Positions 23,423 through 31,995 of a stretch of 64,000 nt of DNA are shown here, piece after piece. Within the stretch, counting starts at the first letter, position 1, and each line of letters starts with the position of its first letter. The stretch covers positions 1 to 64,000 of the forward strand of contig NZ_CAMLHC010000025.1 of the NCBI RefSeq assembly GCF_946479755.1, given 5' to 3'. The notes beneath the pieces are model-generated. The model had not been told where the DNA came from. It worked only from the letters and a program-made list of their open reading frames with translations, and searched no databases. Source of the stretch: an uncultured Chitinophaga sp. (GTDB taxonomy: Bacteria > Bacteroidota > Bacteroidia > Chitinophagales > Chitinophagaceae). A program made the translations under genes and the position numbers.

Positions 23423-25936
23423 GTGTATAACGCAGCAAGCATTAACAAGACACTCAAAGGGGAATTGTTGCAAGAGACCGGATTTTCTGAAATTGAACAT
23501 CTGTTACTGGACAGCCGGAAGCTGAGTTTTCCGGAAACATCCCTGTTCATACCCCTTGTTAGCCCCCGGCGCAATGCTCATCAGTACATGGAAGAGCTGT
23601 ACCGCAAAGGGGTTAGCAATTTCATTGTAAGTGAGCCCGTGCCTTTGGAAAAATATCCTAAAGCCAACATCATCCTGGTAAAAGATACATTGCAGGCCCT
23701 GCATACGCTGGTGGCATTCCACCGGCAGCAGTTTCATATCCCTGTCATCGGTATCACCGGCAGCAACGGTAAAACCATCGTTAAAGAATGGCTGTACCAG
23801 CTGCTGGAAAAGGATTACAACATTGTGCGCAGCCCGAAGAGCTACAACTCACAGATAGGCGTGCCGCTCTCTGTATGGCAGATGAAACCGGAACACCAGC
23901 TGGCTATCTTTGAGGCCGGCATCTCCCAGCCAGGCGAGATGGTGAACCTTGAAAAGATCATCCGTCCTACCGTCGGTATCTTCACCAATATCGGCGAAGC
24001 CCACAGTGAGGGATTTCTCAACATCCGGCAGAAGATCAACGAAAAGCTGGTCCTCTTCGCCAAAAGCGATATTCTTATCTATTGCAAAGACTATCTCGCC
24101 CTGAATGAGTGCGTATTGTCTTTCCACAACCAGGTAGGCAAGAAAGAAAACCAGGAAGGTGGTGGCGGTGGTCCGGAGCTTTTCTCCTGGTCGCGCAAAA
24201 CAGACGCCGACCTGCGCATCGTTACCATTGAGAAAAACGACAACCAGACCCGTATTGAAGCACTGTACAAACAGGAAACACTGCACATCAATATTCCTTT
24301 TGTAGATGAAGGCTCCATTGAAAACGCCATTCACTGCTGGGCCCTCATGCTGTATCTCGGCAAGGAACAGGAAGTGATCCAGCAACGGATGGACCTGCTC
24401 AGCAACATCGCCATGCGGCTGGAACTGAAACAGGGCATCAATAACAGCTCAGTGATCAACGACGCGTACAACCTCGATCTTGGCTCGCTGACCATTGCGC
24501 TCGATTTCCTCCAGCAGCAACAGCAGCATGCCACCCGCACCGTGATCCTGAGCGATATCCTGCAAAGTGGTAAAAGCGACGCCACCCTATATGAAGAAGT
24601 GGCCGACCTGCTGCAGAAAAAGGGCATCAATAAACTGATCGCTATCGGGAAAAACATCGGCCGGGAAAAGAAAAGTTTCCAGCAGGTGGAAGGCTTAAAA
24701 ACACAGTTTTTCAGCACCACCGATGAATATGTACAGCAGTTCAACGCCGATGATTTCGAGAATGAAACCATCCTGGTGAAAGGTTCCCGCGTTTTCCAGT
24801 TCGAACGGATCGGTAAACTGCTGGAACAAAAAGCACATCAGACCATCCTCGAGATCAACCTGAGCGCTATTGCACACAATGTGAAGCAGTACCAGTCCCT
24901 GCTGAAGCCAGGCACCAGGCTAATGGCCATGGTAAAGGCTTTCTCTTATGGCAGCGGCAGCTTTGAAATTGCCAACCTGCTGCAGTTCCATGGTGTGGAC
25001 TACCTCGCGGTAGCCTATGCCGATGAAGGCGTGGAACTGCGCCGTGCCGGCATTACCATGCCTATCATGGTGATGAACCCCGAGCCGGCCAGCTTTGACG
25101 CGATCCTGCACTGGAACCTCGAACCGGAAATTTATTCCATGAGCATCCTGTTGCAGTTTATGGAAGAAGTAAGTGCTGCAGGCAAAACCGAATTCCCTAT
25201 CCATATCAAGCTGGACACGGGAATGCACCGCCTCGGCTTCGTGAAAAAAGATATGACAGCACTGTCGCAGGCACTGACCGCCAACGAGCTGCTGAAGGTA
25301 CAGTCTATTTTCAGCCACCTCGCCGCCAGCGAAGACCCCGAGAAAGATGCGCTGACACAGCAGCAGGGCCGCTTATTCTATGAAATGAGCCATGAACTGC
25401 AGAAAGCGCTCAGTTATACCGTGATCCGTCACATTTCCAACAGTTCCGCCATCACCCGGCATCCGGACCTCCATCTGGACATGGTAAGGCTGGGCATTGG
25501 CATGTATGGCCTGGATTACAGCAACGGCATCCAGGACCAGCTGCGGAATGTGAGCACCCTGAAAACCACCGTGGCACAGCTCAAAAACCTCGAAATCGGC
25601 GACAGTGTGGGTTATGGCGCCCGCTGGACCGCCAAGGCGCCGGCAGTAACCGCCACCGTTCGTATCGGTTATGCCGACGGTTATCCCCGCAGACTGGGCA
25701 ACGGCGTAGGCAAAATGCTTATCCGCGGCAAACTCGCCCCCGTTATCGGCGCAGTGGCCATGGACATGCTGATGCTGGACGTGACGCATATCCCGGACAT
25801 CATGGAAGGAGACGAGGTGATTGTTTTCGGCCAGGACCTGTCCGTACAGCAATTGGCCGACTGGGCGGATACCATCGCCTATGAAATATTAACAGGAATT
25901 TCACAGCGGGTGAAAAGGGTATATTTTCAGGAATAA
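23423..25936 (+). CDS. Bifunctional MurF-like ligase / alanine racemase fusion
   Basis: An 837-residue fusion, a known Bacteroidota architecture. Residues 1-450 form a MurF-like domain with DSRKLSFPETSLFIPL, the ATP loop GITGSNGKT (110-118), GIFTNIGEAHSEGF and DAYNLDLGSL. Residues about 465-837 are alanine racemase, with the PLP lysine in MAMVKAFSYG (Lys505), the LDTGMHRLGF segment and the SVGYGARW tyrosine. It supplies D-Ala and may use it for D-Ala-D-Ala addition. No ATG suits the start. GTG 23423 was chosen because VYNAASINKTLKGELLQ matches a MurF N-terminus; other GTGs lie upstream. Stand-alone MurF is at 15946, so this MurF half may have a divided or regulatory role. Confidence 0.9.
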   Translation: MYNAASINKTLKGELLQETGFSEIEHLLLDSRKLSFPETSLFIPLVSPRRNAHQYMEELYRKGVSNFIVSEPVPLEKYPKANIILVKDTLQALHTLVAFHRQQFHIPVIGITGSNGKTIVKEWLYQLLEKDYNIVRSPKSYNSQIGVPLSVWQMKPEHQLAIFEAGISQPGEMVNLEKIIRPTVGIFTNIGEAHSEGFLNIRQKINEKLVLFAKSDILIYCKDYLALNECVLSFHNQVGKKENQEGGGGGPELFSWSRKTDADLRIVTIEKNDNQTRIEALYKQETLHINIPFVDEGSIENAIHCWALMLYLGKEQEVIQQRMDLLSNIAMRLELKQGINNSSVINDAYNLDLGSLTIALDFLQQQQQHATRTVILSDILQSGKSDATLYEEVADLLQKKGINKLIAIGKNIGREKKSFQQVEGLKTQFFSTTDEYVQQFNADDFENETILVKGSRVFQFERIGKLLEQKAHQTILEINLSAIAHNVKQYQSLLKPGTRLMAMVKAFSYGSGSFEIANLLQFHGVDYLAVAYADEGVELRRAGITMPIMVMNPEPASFDAILHWNLEPEIYSMSILLQFMEEVSAAGKTEFPIHIKLDTGMHRLGFVKKDMTALSQALTANELLKVQSIFSHLAASEDPEKDALTQQQGRLFYEMSHELQKALSYTVIRHISNSSAITRHPDLHLDMVRLGIGMYGLDYSNGIQDQLRNVSTLKTTVAQLKNLEIGDSVGYGARWTAKAPAVTATVRIGYADGYPRRLGNGVGKMLIRGKLAPVIGAVAMDMLMLDVTHIPDIMEGDEVIVFGQDLSVQQLADWADTIAYEILTGISQRVKRVYFQE

Positions 25937-25999
25937 TGATATATTGCAGGTTTCGGACTTTGAAATAATCTGTTATTTTTGATAAAATTTTAATATCAA

Positions 26000-26647
26000 T
26001 TGAAATATCGTCACGTAGTTTTTATTGTTATCCTTATCCTGGTTATTGATCAGACGCTGAAATTCTGGATCAAGACGCACATGTTCATGCAGCAGGAGTT
26101 TATCATTTTCCCCAACTGGTTCCGTATCCATTTCATTGAAAATGAAGGGATGGCCTATGGTCTCAAGTTCGGCGGCGATTTCGGCAAGATCCTGCTCACC
26201 ACCTTCCGGCTGGTAGCGGTAGTAGCCGGCTTCTTCTACATGAAAAAGCTTATCCGGGAAAAATACAGCACCGGTTTACTGATCTGTGGTTCCCTGATCC
26301 TGGCCGGCGCAGCCGGCAACCTGATAGATAGCATGTTCTACGGGCTTATCTTCAACGACAGCATCGGCTATGAAGTAGCGCAGTTTATGCCTCCCGGCGG
26401 CGGTTATGGCAGTTTCCTGCACGGCCGTGTGGTAGATATGCTGTACTTCCCCATCTATGAAGGCTATCTGCCCAGCTGGGTACCCTTTAAAGGCGGCGAT
26501 TACTTCGTGTTCTTCCGTCCGGTATTTAACATCGCCGATGCCGCTATCTCCGTTGGCGTGATCACCATCCTGCTGTTCCAGAAACGGTTCTTTGCCCGGC
26601 ATACCGCTGCCCAGCAGGAGAAAGCCGCCAGCCACGCAGAGATTTAA
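26000..26647 (+). CDS. lspA: Lipoprotein signal peptidase LspA
   Basis: Cleaves the signal peptide of diacylated prolipoproteins in the inner membrane. The 215 residues contain four hydrophobic segments, NEGMAYGL, GNLID, and the two catalytic aspartates in VVDML (Asp146) and FNIADAAIS (Asp180). It is longer than the proteobacterial enzyme because of an insertion of about 25 residues after GNLID and an extended loop before the second Asp, common in Bacteroidota. The start is TTG at 26000: no ATG precedes the first helix, and a TATTTTTG box lies 19 bp upstream. Many lipoproteins in this window would be substrates. Confidence 0.92.
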   Translation: MKYRHVVFIVILILVIDQTLKFWIKTHMFMQQEFIIFPNWFRIHFIENEGMAYGLKFGGDFGKILLTTFRLVAVVAGFFYMKKLIREKYSTGLLICGSLILAGAAGNLIDSMFYGLIFNDSIGYEVAQFMPPGGGYGSFLHGRVVDMLYFPIYEGYLPSWVPFKGGDYFVFFRPVFNIADAAISVGVITILLFQKRFFARHTAAQQEKAASHAEI

Positions 26648-26679
26648 TTATTCAGATATTTTGTCATTCAGATATTTTT

Positions 26680-26721
26680 GAGGGATTTTTTGATTTTCGG
26701 ATCAGGAAATCCCTCCCTTTT
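26680..26721 (+). terminator. Intrinsic terminator downstream of lspA
   Basis: GAGGGATTT (26680-26688) pairs with AAATCCCTC (26707-26715), followed by CCTTTTTTA. A direct repeat ATTCAGATATTTT precedes it twice (near 26650 and 26668). Confidence 0.7.
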
Positions 26722-26896
26722 TTAGCGTTCGCTCCTTATAATTTGCTGAACACATTACCCCAAAACAATTCGCGCCCCCCAATATCCATCCATAAAAGAT
26801 ACAGCAGTCATTCCGGTAAAAGGTACAAAAAACTCCAAAATCTCGAAATTATACCCTCTCATTATCAATCACTTGTAATTTATTTTTTTTCCCTGC

Positions 26897-26927
26897 TTTG
26901 AAATGAACAATCCTCACTCTATATTTG
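26897..26927 (+). promoter_or_regulatory. Full promoter of the TonB-receptor/TauE operon
   Basis: TTTG (26897-26900), a 19-bp spacer and TATATTTG (26920-26927) reproduce the complete Bacteroidota consensus. Transcription would start near 26934, giving an untranslated leader of about 145 nt. The dyad TATAGACTATA (26939-26949) lies at the expected transcript start, and ACATCGATGT (26981-26990) lies inside the leader. The whole gap 26648-27080 holds no gene. Confidence 0.65.
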
Positions 26928-27080
26928 TCTACTAATTCTATAGACTATATGGCTTTTAAAACTGTACATACCATGTTGCTACATCGATGTTGAGGCACTT
27001 ACATCGCGGCTTTCCGGCGCTCCCTACCATTTTTATCACAAATCCAGGATCTACATAAATGTTATAACTTTTACCACATC

Positions 27081-29942
27081 ATGCAAAAGTTCTTACCAAT
27101 ACTGGCCAAAATCCTCATTTTGGCACTGGTATTCAGTCCAACCCTATTAAAGGCACAACTCAACGGCTCTTACGTCATCGAGGGCAAAATCACGGACGAT
27201 CACAGCGCAGGCCTGCCTGGCGCTTCTGTACAGATAAAAGGCACCTCCTTCGGTACTACCACCGACAGCACGGGCCGTTTTCAACTGACGACCAACACCC
27301 GTTTCCCGCTGAAACTGGTGATCCGCCTGATCGGTTACCAACCGCAGGAATTCGAGGTGAAAAACAGTAACAGCAAAGTGGCCATACAGCTGTTCACCCA
27401 GTCGCTGCTGGTCAACGAAGTAGTGGTATCCGCCTCCCGGCAACAGGAAAAACTGCTGCGCTCACCGGTGGCCATCGAAAAACTCGATATCCGCGCCCTG
27501 AAGGAAACGCCTTCGTCTACCTTCTACGACGCACTGGGCAACCTCAAAGGCGTACAGATGACCACCGCCGGCCTCACCTTCAAAGTGTTCAACACCCGCG
27601 GTTTTAACGTCCCCAACAACTTCCGCTTCATGCAGCTGGTAGACGGTGTAGACAACCAGGCGGCCACCCTCGGCGTACCCCTCGGTAACGCTATCGGACC
27701 TACGGAGCTGGACATCCAGAGCGTGGAAGTCACCCCCGGCGCATCTTCGGCCCTGTACGGCATGAACGCCATCAACGGGATGTCTAACCTCGTCACTAAA
27801 AATCCGTTCGATTACCAGGGCGTCAGCGTATACCAGAAAATAGCGTTCAACCATTTCGATGGCAAAGGCAGCAGTCCCAAGCCACTCACGGAAACGGCCA
27901 TACGCTACGCGCAGGCATACTCCAAATGGTTCGCCTGGAAAATCAATGCCAGCTACATGCAGGGCACCGACTGGTATGCCGACAGCCACGACGACTTCAC
28001 CCCGCAAAGCAAGATCAACCCCGACTTTCCTCAGCTCAGCGGCGCAAACAATATCGCCGCCGATAACTGGAACAAGTACGCCGACCAGGGCAACATCGCC
28101 ATCACCGACAAAGACGGCCGTGCTTACACCGTACACCGTACCGGTTACTGGGAAAAAGACCTCGTAGGCGACTATACCGTTCGCAACACTAAAATAGACG
28201 GCTCCCTCAATTTCCGGCTGCCGAACAAAATAGAGATATCGCTTGCATCCCGCTGGGGACAGATGGACGGCTTCTTTCAGCGCGGCAACCGCATCGGGCT
28301 CAGAGGCGTGACCGTTTCCAACCACAAGCTGGAAATCACACACCCCGATTTCACCGTACGCTCTTACATTTCCATCGAGAATACCGGTAAATCCTACAAC
28401 ATGAACCCGCTGGCGGACAACCTGGAGAAATCCTTTAAGTCAGACAAAACATGGCAGAAAGATTATACCACCGGCCTCAATAACGCGCTGACACAAGGTG
28501 CAGACCTGGTGGCCGCCCATAAAGCCGCCCGCGCCTTTGCAGACGCCGGCCGCTTCGAACCCGGCACCGCCGCCTTTGAAGCGCAACGCGATAAAATCAA
28601 ATCCATCAACGACTGGGATATTTACCCCACTTCCAAAAATCCGGCAAACACCAGTGGCGGCGCCGCCCTCAAGCAAATGAGCCGCTTCTATCATACGGAA
28701 GGTACCTGGAACCTGCGCAAATACGTCCATTTTGCGGATGTGCTGGTAGGCGCCGACTACCGTACCTACGAGATCATCCCAGATGGTAACAACTTCGTAG
28801 ATTTCTCCCTGCCGCTCGATAAACGCAACCAGGAAGGCGGTAAACATATCTGGTACGGTAAAGTGGGTGGCTTCGCCCAGATCAGCAAATCCTTCTTCCA
28901 TGATGCGCTGAAACTGACCGGCTCCCTGCGCTACGATAAAAATGAACAGTTCGCCGGTAAGGTAAATCCCCGTATCGCCGCTGTATACACCGTGAAAGAC
29001 AAACACAACTTCCGCGTATCCTGGCAGAACGGTTTCCGCTTCCCGTCGCTGTTTGAGGCCTTCTCTTTCGTGAACAACGGACAGGTACGCCGCGTAGGCG
29101 GCCTCGCCTTCATCGAAGAAGGACTGGGCTACTTTAAAAATTCTTACCTCACCACTTCCGTAGATGCGTTCAACGTAGCGGTCAACAAAACCATCAATGC
29201 GGAACATATCAGTAAAGAAGCTGCCGCCGCCAAAAACGCCGGTGTGCTGAAAGTGGCCAACCTGGAACCCATCGTGCCGGAAGAAATCACCTCCTTCGAG
29301 GCGGGATATAAAGCCGTGCTGCTGGACAACAAACTATTCATCGACCTCGATGGTTATTACAGCTCTTATAAAAACTTTATCGGTCAGGTGGAAGCCGTTG
29401 TACCGCAAACCGGCAATGTCAATTCACCGGATGCTGCCGTGCTGAACCAGATGCTCGACAAATCGCTGCAGAACCGCTACCGTGTATGGGCCAACAGTAA
29501 ATCTACGGTCAATAACTACGGTTTCGCCGCCGCTGTCACCTACGACATCTATAAGAACTATACCGTCAGCGGTAATGTCAACTTCAACAAACTGACGCAG
29601 GACAAAACCAAAGACGACGCGCTGGTACCGGGTTTCAATACTCCGCAATGGTTTACCAATATCAGCATCGGCAACCGCAACCTCTTTAAAAATATAGGCT
29701 TCAACGTTGTTTGGCACTGGCAGGACACCTTCTACTGGCAGAACCTCTTCGGTAATGCAGACGTGCCGGCTTACAGCACCGTAGATGCACAGGTGACCTA
29801 CCGGGTACCAAAGATCAAAACATCTTTCAAACTGGGTGCCTCCAACCTGCTGAACACCGCGTACTTCCAGTACGTTGGCGGGCCCACCATCCGTGGTTTG
29901 TACTACCTCACCATCACGTATGACAACGTGTTCAAAAAATAG
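27081..29942 (+). CDS. TonB-dependent outer-membrane receptor
   Basis: A 953-residue outer-membrane transporter. After a signal peptide (ending LLKAQ) comes a carboxypeptidase-regulatory-like domain (about residues 30-115, GLPGASVQIKGTSFGT...GRFQL). The plug domain follows, with NEVVVSASR, FKVFNTRGFNVPNNF and LVDGVDNQAATLG, then a 22-strand-type barrel with the NPRIAAVYTV and NFRVSWQNGFRFPSLFEAF motifs. No SusD partner follows, so it is not a SusC-type complex. The next gene is a TauE/SafE permease in the same operon. Substrate unknown; a sulfur-containing compound is a guess from that neighbour. Confidence 0.93.
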   Translation: MQKFLPILAKILILALVFSPTLLKAQLNGSYVIEGKITDDHSAGLPGASVQIKGTSFGTTTDSTGRFQLTTNTRFPLKLVIRLIGYQPQEFEVKNSNSKVAIQLFTQSLLVNEVVVSASRQQEKLLRSPVAIEKLDIRALKETPSSTFYDALGNLKGVQMTTAGLTFKVFNTRGFNVPNNFRFMQLVDGVDNQAATLGVPLGNAIGPTELDIQSVEVTPGASSALYGMNAINGMSNLVTKNPFDYQGVSVYQKIAFNHFDGKGSSPKPLTETAIRYAQAYSKWFAWKINASYMQGTDWYADSHDDFTPQSKINPDFPQLSGANNIAADNWNKYADQGNIAITDKDGRAYTVHRTGYWEKDLVGDYTVRNTKIDGSLNFRLPNKIEISLASRWGQMDGFFQRGNRIGLRGVTVSNHKLEITHPDFTVRSYISIENTGKSYNMNPLADNLEKSFKSDKTWQKDYTTGLNNALTQGADLVAAHKAARAFADAGRFEPGTAAFEAQRDKIKSINDWDIYPTSKNPANTSGGAALKQMSRFYHTEGTWNLRKYVHFADVLVGADYRTYEIIPDGNNFVDFSLPLDKRNQEGGKHIWYGKVGGFAQISKSFFHDALKLTGSLRYDKNEQFAGKVNPRIAAVYTVKDKHNFRVSWQNGFRFPSLFEAFSFVNNGQVRRVGGLAFIEEGLGYFKNSYLTTSVDAFNVAVNKTINAEHISKEAAAAKNAGVLKVANLEPIVPEEITSFEAGYKAVLLDNKLFIDLDGYYSSYKNFIGQVEAVVPQTGNVNSPDAAVLNQMLDKSLQNRYRVWANSKSTVNNYGFAAAVTYDIYKNYTVSGNVNFNKLTQDKTKDDALVPGFNTPQWFTNISIGNRNLFKNIGFNVVWHWQDTFYWQNLFGNADVPAYSTVDAQVTYRVPKIKTSFKLGASNLLNTAYFQYVGGPTIRGLYYLTITYDNVFKK

Positions 29943-29963
29943 TTAACCATTAAAAGCACCAGC

Positions 29964-30875
29964 ATGGAAACATCGATCAGTACACTTTCCGTAAAGCAAC
30001 AGGGCCGTAAATGGCAATGGTGGCATACCGCAGGAACGGCAGTCGTTACCATCTCCTTGCTGGTGCTGCTTTTCCCTTATCTCGCGCCGGAAGCCACACA
30101 AGTGAAAGTGCATGACTTCCTGGGTACTGTTTTTACTACCGAAATACTTTTCTATATCGCGGCCGGCCTGTGCGCCCAGTTGGTGGATGGCGCACTGGGC
30201 ATGGCCTATGGCGCCACTTCTTCTTCTTTATTACTGGGGATGGGCGTATCGCCTGCCGTGAGCAGCGCCAGCGTACATGTGGCGGAAGTTTTCACTACCG
30301 GCGCATCCGGCTTTTCACATTTTAAACTGGGAAATGTTAACAGGAAACTGTTTCTGTGTTTGCTGATACCCGGTATGACAGGCGCCATCACCGGTGCTTA
30401 TCTGCTGGCCGACCGGATCAACGGAGATCTCATCAAACCCTATATCAGCGTGTACCTGCTGATACTGGGCATTATCGTTATCCGGAAAGCATTCCGGCGT
30501 CATCAGCGTAAAGCCAAGACCAAAAGACTGGCGCCACTGGCCTTCGCCGGCGGGTTTATGGATGCCATCGGCGGCGGCGGATGGGGACCGATCGTTACCG
30601 CCACCTTGCTCAGCAAAGGACGCGCGGTACACTATACCATCGGCTCCGTAAATGCCGCAGAGTTTTTTATATCCCTCTCCAGCGCTATTACTTTTCTGCT
30701 CTTCACCGGCATCAGCAGCTGGCAGGTGATCATCGGGCTGGTAACCGGCGGCGTGATCGCATCGCCCTTTGCCGCTTTACTGGTACGTAAAATCAAACGT
30801 AAACCCCTGATGATACTGGTGGGCACGTTAATCATCCTGCTGAGCCTTCGTACGCTTATGGGTTTACTGGGCTAA
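29964..30875 (+). CDS. TauE/SafE family permease (second copy)
   Basis: A 303-residue inner-membrane protein with eight or so helices. It shows the two-fold repeat of the family: LCAQLVDGALGMAYGATSSSLLL in the first half and AGGFMDAIGGGGWGPIVTATLL in the second. It is longer than the Moco-cluster copy at 5825 because of an N-terminal cytoplasmic extension and first helix. It lies 21 bp after the TonB receptor, behind the same promoter, and before a strong terminator. Predicted to carry sulfite or another small organosulfur anion; the direction and substrate are not shown by the sequence. Confidence 0.9.
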   Translation: METSISTLSVKQQGRKWQWWHTAGTAVVTISLLVLLFPYLAPEATQVKVHDFLGTVFTTEILFYIAAGLCAQLVDGALGMAYGATSSSLLLGMGVSPAVSSASVHVAEVFTTGASGFSHFKLGNVNRKLFLCLLIPGMTGAITGAYLLADRINGDLIKPYISVYLLILGIIVIRKAFRRHQRKAKTKRLAPLAFAGGFMDAIGGGGWGPIVTATLLSKGRAVHYTIGSVNAAEFFISLSSAITFLLFTGISSWQVIIGLVTGGVIASPFAALLVRKIKRKPLMILVGTLIILLSLRTLMGLLG

Positions 30876-30905
30876 TGCCCGGACTTACAGATAACCGGAA
30901 TACAG

Positions 30906-30932
30906 CCCAGGGCCTTAGCCCTGGGTTATTTC
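30906..30932. terminator. Terminator hairpin overlapping the end of a convergent gene
   Basis: CCCAGGGC (30906-30913), loop CTTA, GCCCTGGG (30918-30925), then TTATTTCG. It ends the TonB-receptor/TauE operon. The stop codon and last codons of the convergent dehydrogenase gene lie inside the hairpin. Confidence 0.75.
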
Positions 30933-31910
30933 GTTTTTAAGGATATCGTTTTTTTCGAAGGCGGTAATATTCGCCAGCGTTGTTTCCGCAATCTGCGTGA
31001 GCGCCTCCCTGGTAAAGAACCCCTGATGCGCCGTTACCAGCACGTTGGGGAAAGTAGTGAGGCGTGAAAGCACATCGTCCTGGATGATGGTGCCGGAGAA
31101 GTTCTGAAAGAAGAGTTGTTCTTCCTGTTCATACACATCGATGCCGAGTGCCCCTATATGGCCGTTTTTCAGCGCCTCCACCACGGCTTTGGTATCTATC
31201 AGACCGCCGCGGCTGGTATTGATCAGGATGACGCCGCGCTTCATCTGGTGAATCGTATGTGCGTTGACGAGATGCCTGGTGTCCTGCGTCAGCGGACAAT
31301 GCAGGGAGATAATATCCGATTGCGCCATGATCGTTTCCGGTGATACATACGCCACGCCGGCTTCCATCAGTGCTTCATTGTTGTACACATCGTGTGCCAG
31401 CACTTTACAGCCGAAGCCCAGCATGATGCGGCAGAATACCGCGCCGATGTTACCGGTGCCGATGACACCCACTGTTTTTCCATACACATCAAACCCTTCC
31501 AGTCCGCTTAACGTGAAGTTGTTATCACGTACACGGTTATACGATTTATAGATTTTACGGTTCAGCGCCAGCAGCAGGGTGACGGCATGTTCCGCCACTG
31601 CGTGCGGGGAATAGGCTGGTACGCGTACTACCTTGATACCCGCTTCTGCCGCGGCTTTGAGGTCTACGTTGTTAAATCCTGCACAGCGGAGTGCGATCAG
31701 GCGGATTCCTTTTTCTTTCAGCAGGTGGATAACAGCGGCATCGGCCTTATCGTTTACAAAAATGCAAACGGCTGTTTCGTCTTTGATCAGCGCGGTATTG
31801 TCTTCGTTGAGCGGATATTCCAGGAAGCGGAATTGGTGGGCATTGTCCGGGTTAGCCTGATGGAAGTAAGTAATGTCGTAGGGTTGGGTACTGAAAAAGA
31901 GGATGTTCAT
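30915..31910 (-). CDS. D-2-hydroxyacid dehydrogenase (D-lactate dehydrogenase type)
   Basis: A 331-residue NAD-dependent reductase, probably interconverting pyruvate and D-lactate. Catalytic residues are all seen: Arg in GGLIDTKAV-flanking SRGG, Glu in DVYEQEE and His in TAHQGFFT. The NAD loop is GVIGTGNIGAVF. RCAGFNNVD near residue 77 and AHQGFFTREAL are characteristic of the bacterial LdhA group rather than of glyoxylate or phosphoglycerate dehydrogenases. Its stop codon is embedded in the terminator hairpin of the convergent operon. Confidence 0.9.
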   Translation of the reverse strand: MNILFFSTQPYDITYFHQANPDNAHQFRFLEYPLNEDNTALIKDETAVCIFVNDKADAAVIHLLKEKGIRLIALRCAGFNNVDLKAAAEAGIKVVRVPAYSPHAVAEHAVTLLLALNRKIYKSYNRVRDNNFTLSGLEGFDVYGKTVGVIGTGNIGAVFCRIMLGFGCKVLAHDVYNNEALMEAGVAYVSPETIMAQSDIISLHCPLTQDTRHLVNAHTIHQMKRGVILINTSRGGLIDTKAVVEALKNGHIGALGIDVYEQEEQLFFQNFSGTIIQDDVLSRLTTFPNVLVTAHQGFFTREALTQIAETTLANITAFEKNDILKNEITQG

Positions 31911-31933
31911 CTGCGTGCGGTTAAGACAGGGTC

Positions 31934-31974
31934 AAAAAAATACGGATTTGCGGGCTTTCGGCCACACAAATCCG
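31934..31974 (-). terminator. Intrinsic terminator downstream of fumC
   Basis: CGGATTTG (31943-31950) pairs with CAAATCCG (31967-31974). On the minus strand a run of seven U follows. Confidence 0.75.
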
Positions 31975-31995
31975 CTTTATGATTTACTCGGTAGA

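Noticed and set aside
26930..27080. Riboswitch in the TonB receptor leader
   Set aside because: The 145-nt leader has dyads, but I saw no B12 box, SAM, TPP or FMN core sequence. The dyads are better described as possible operator sites.
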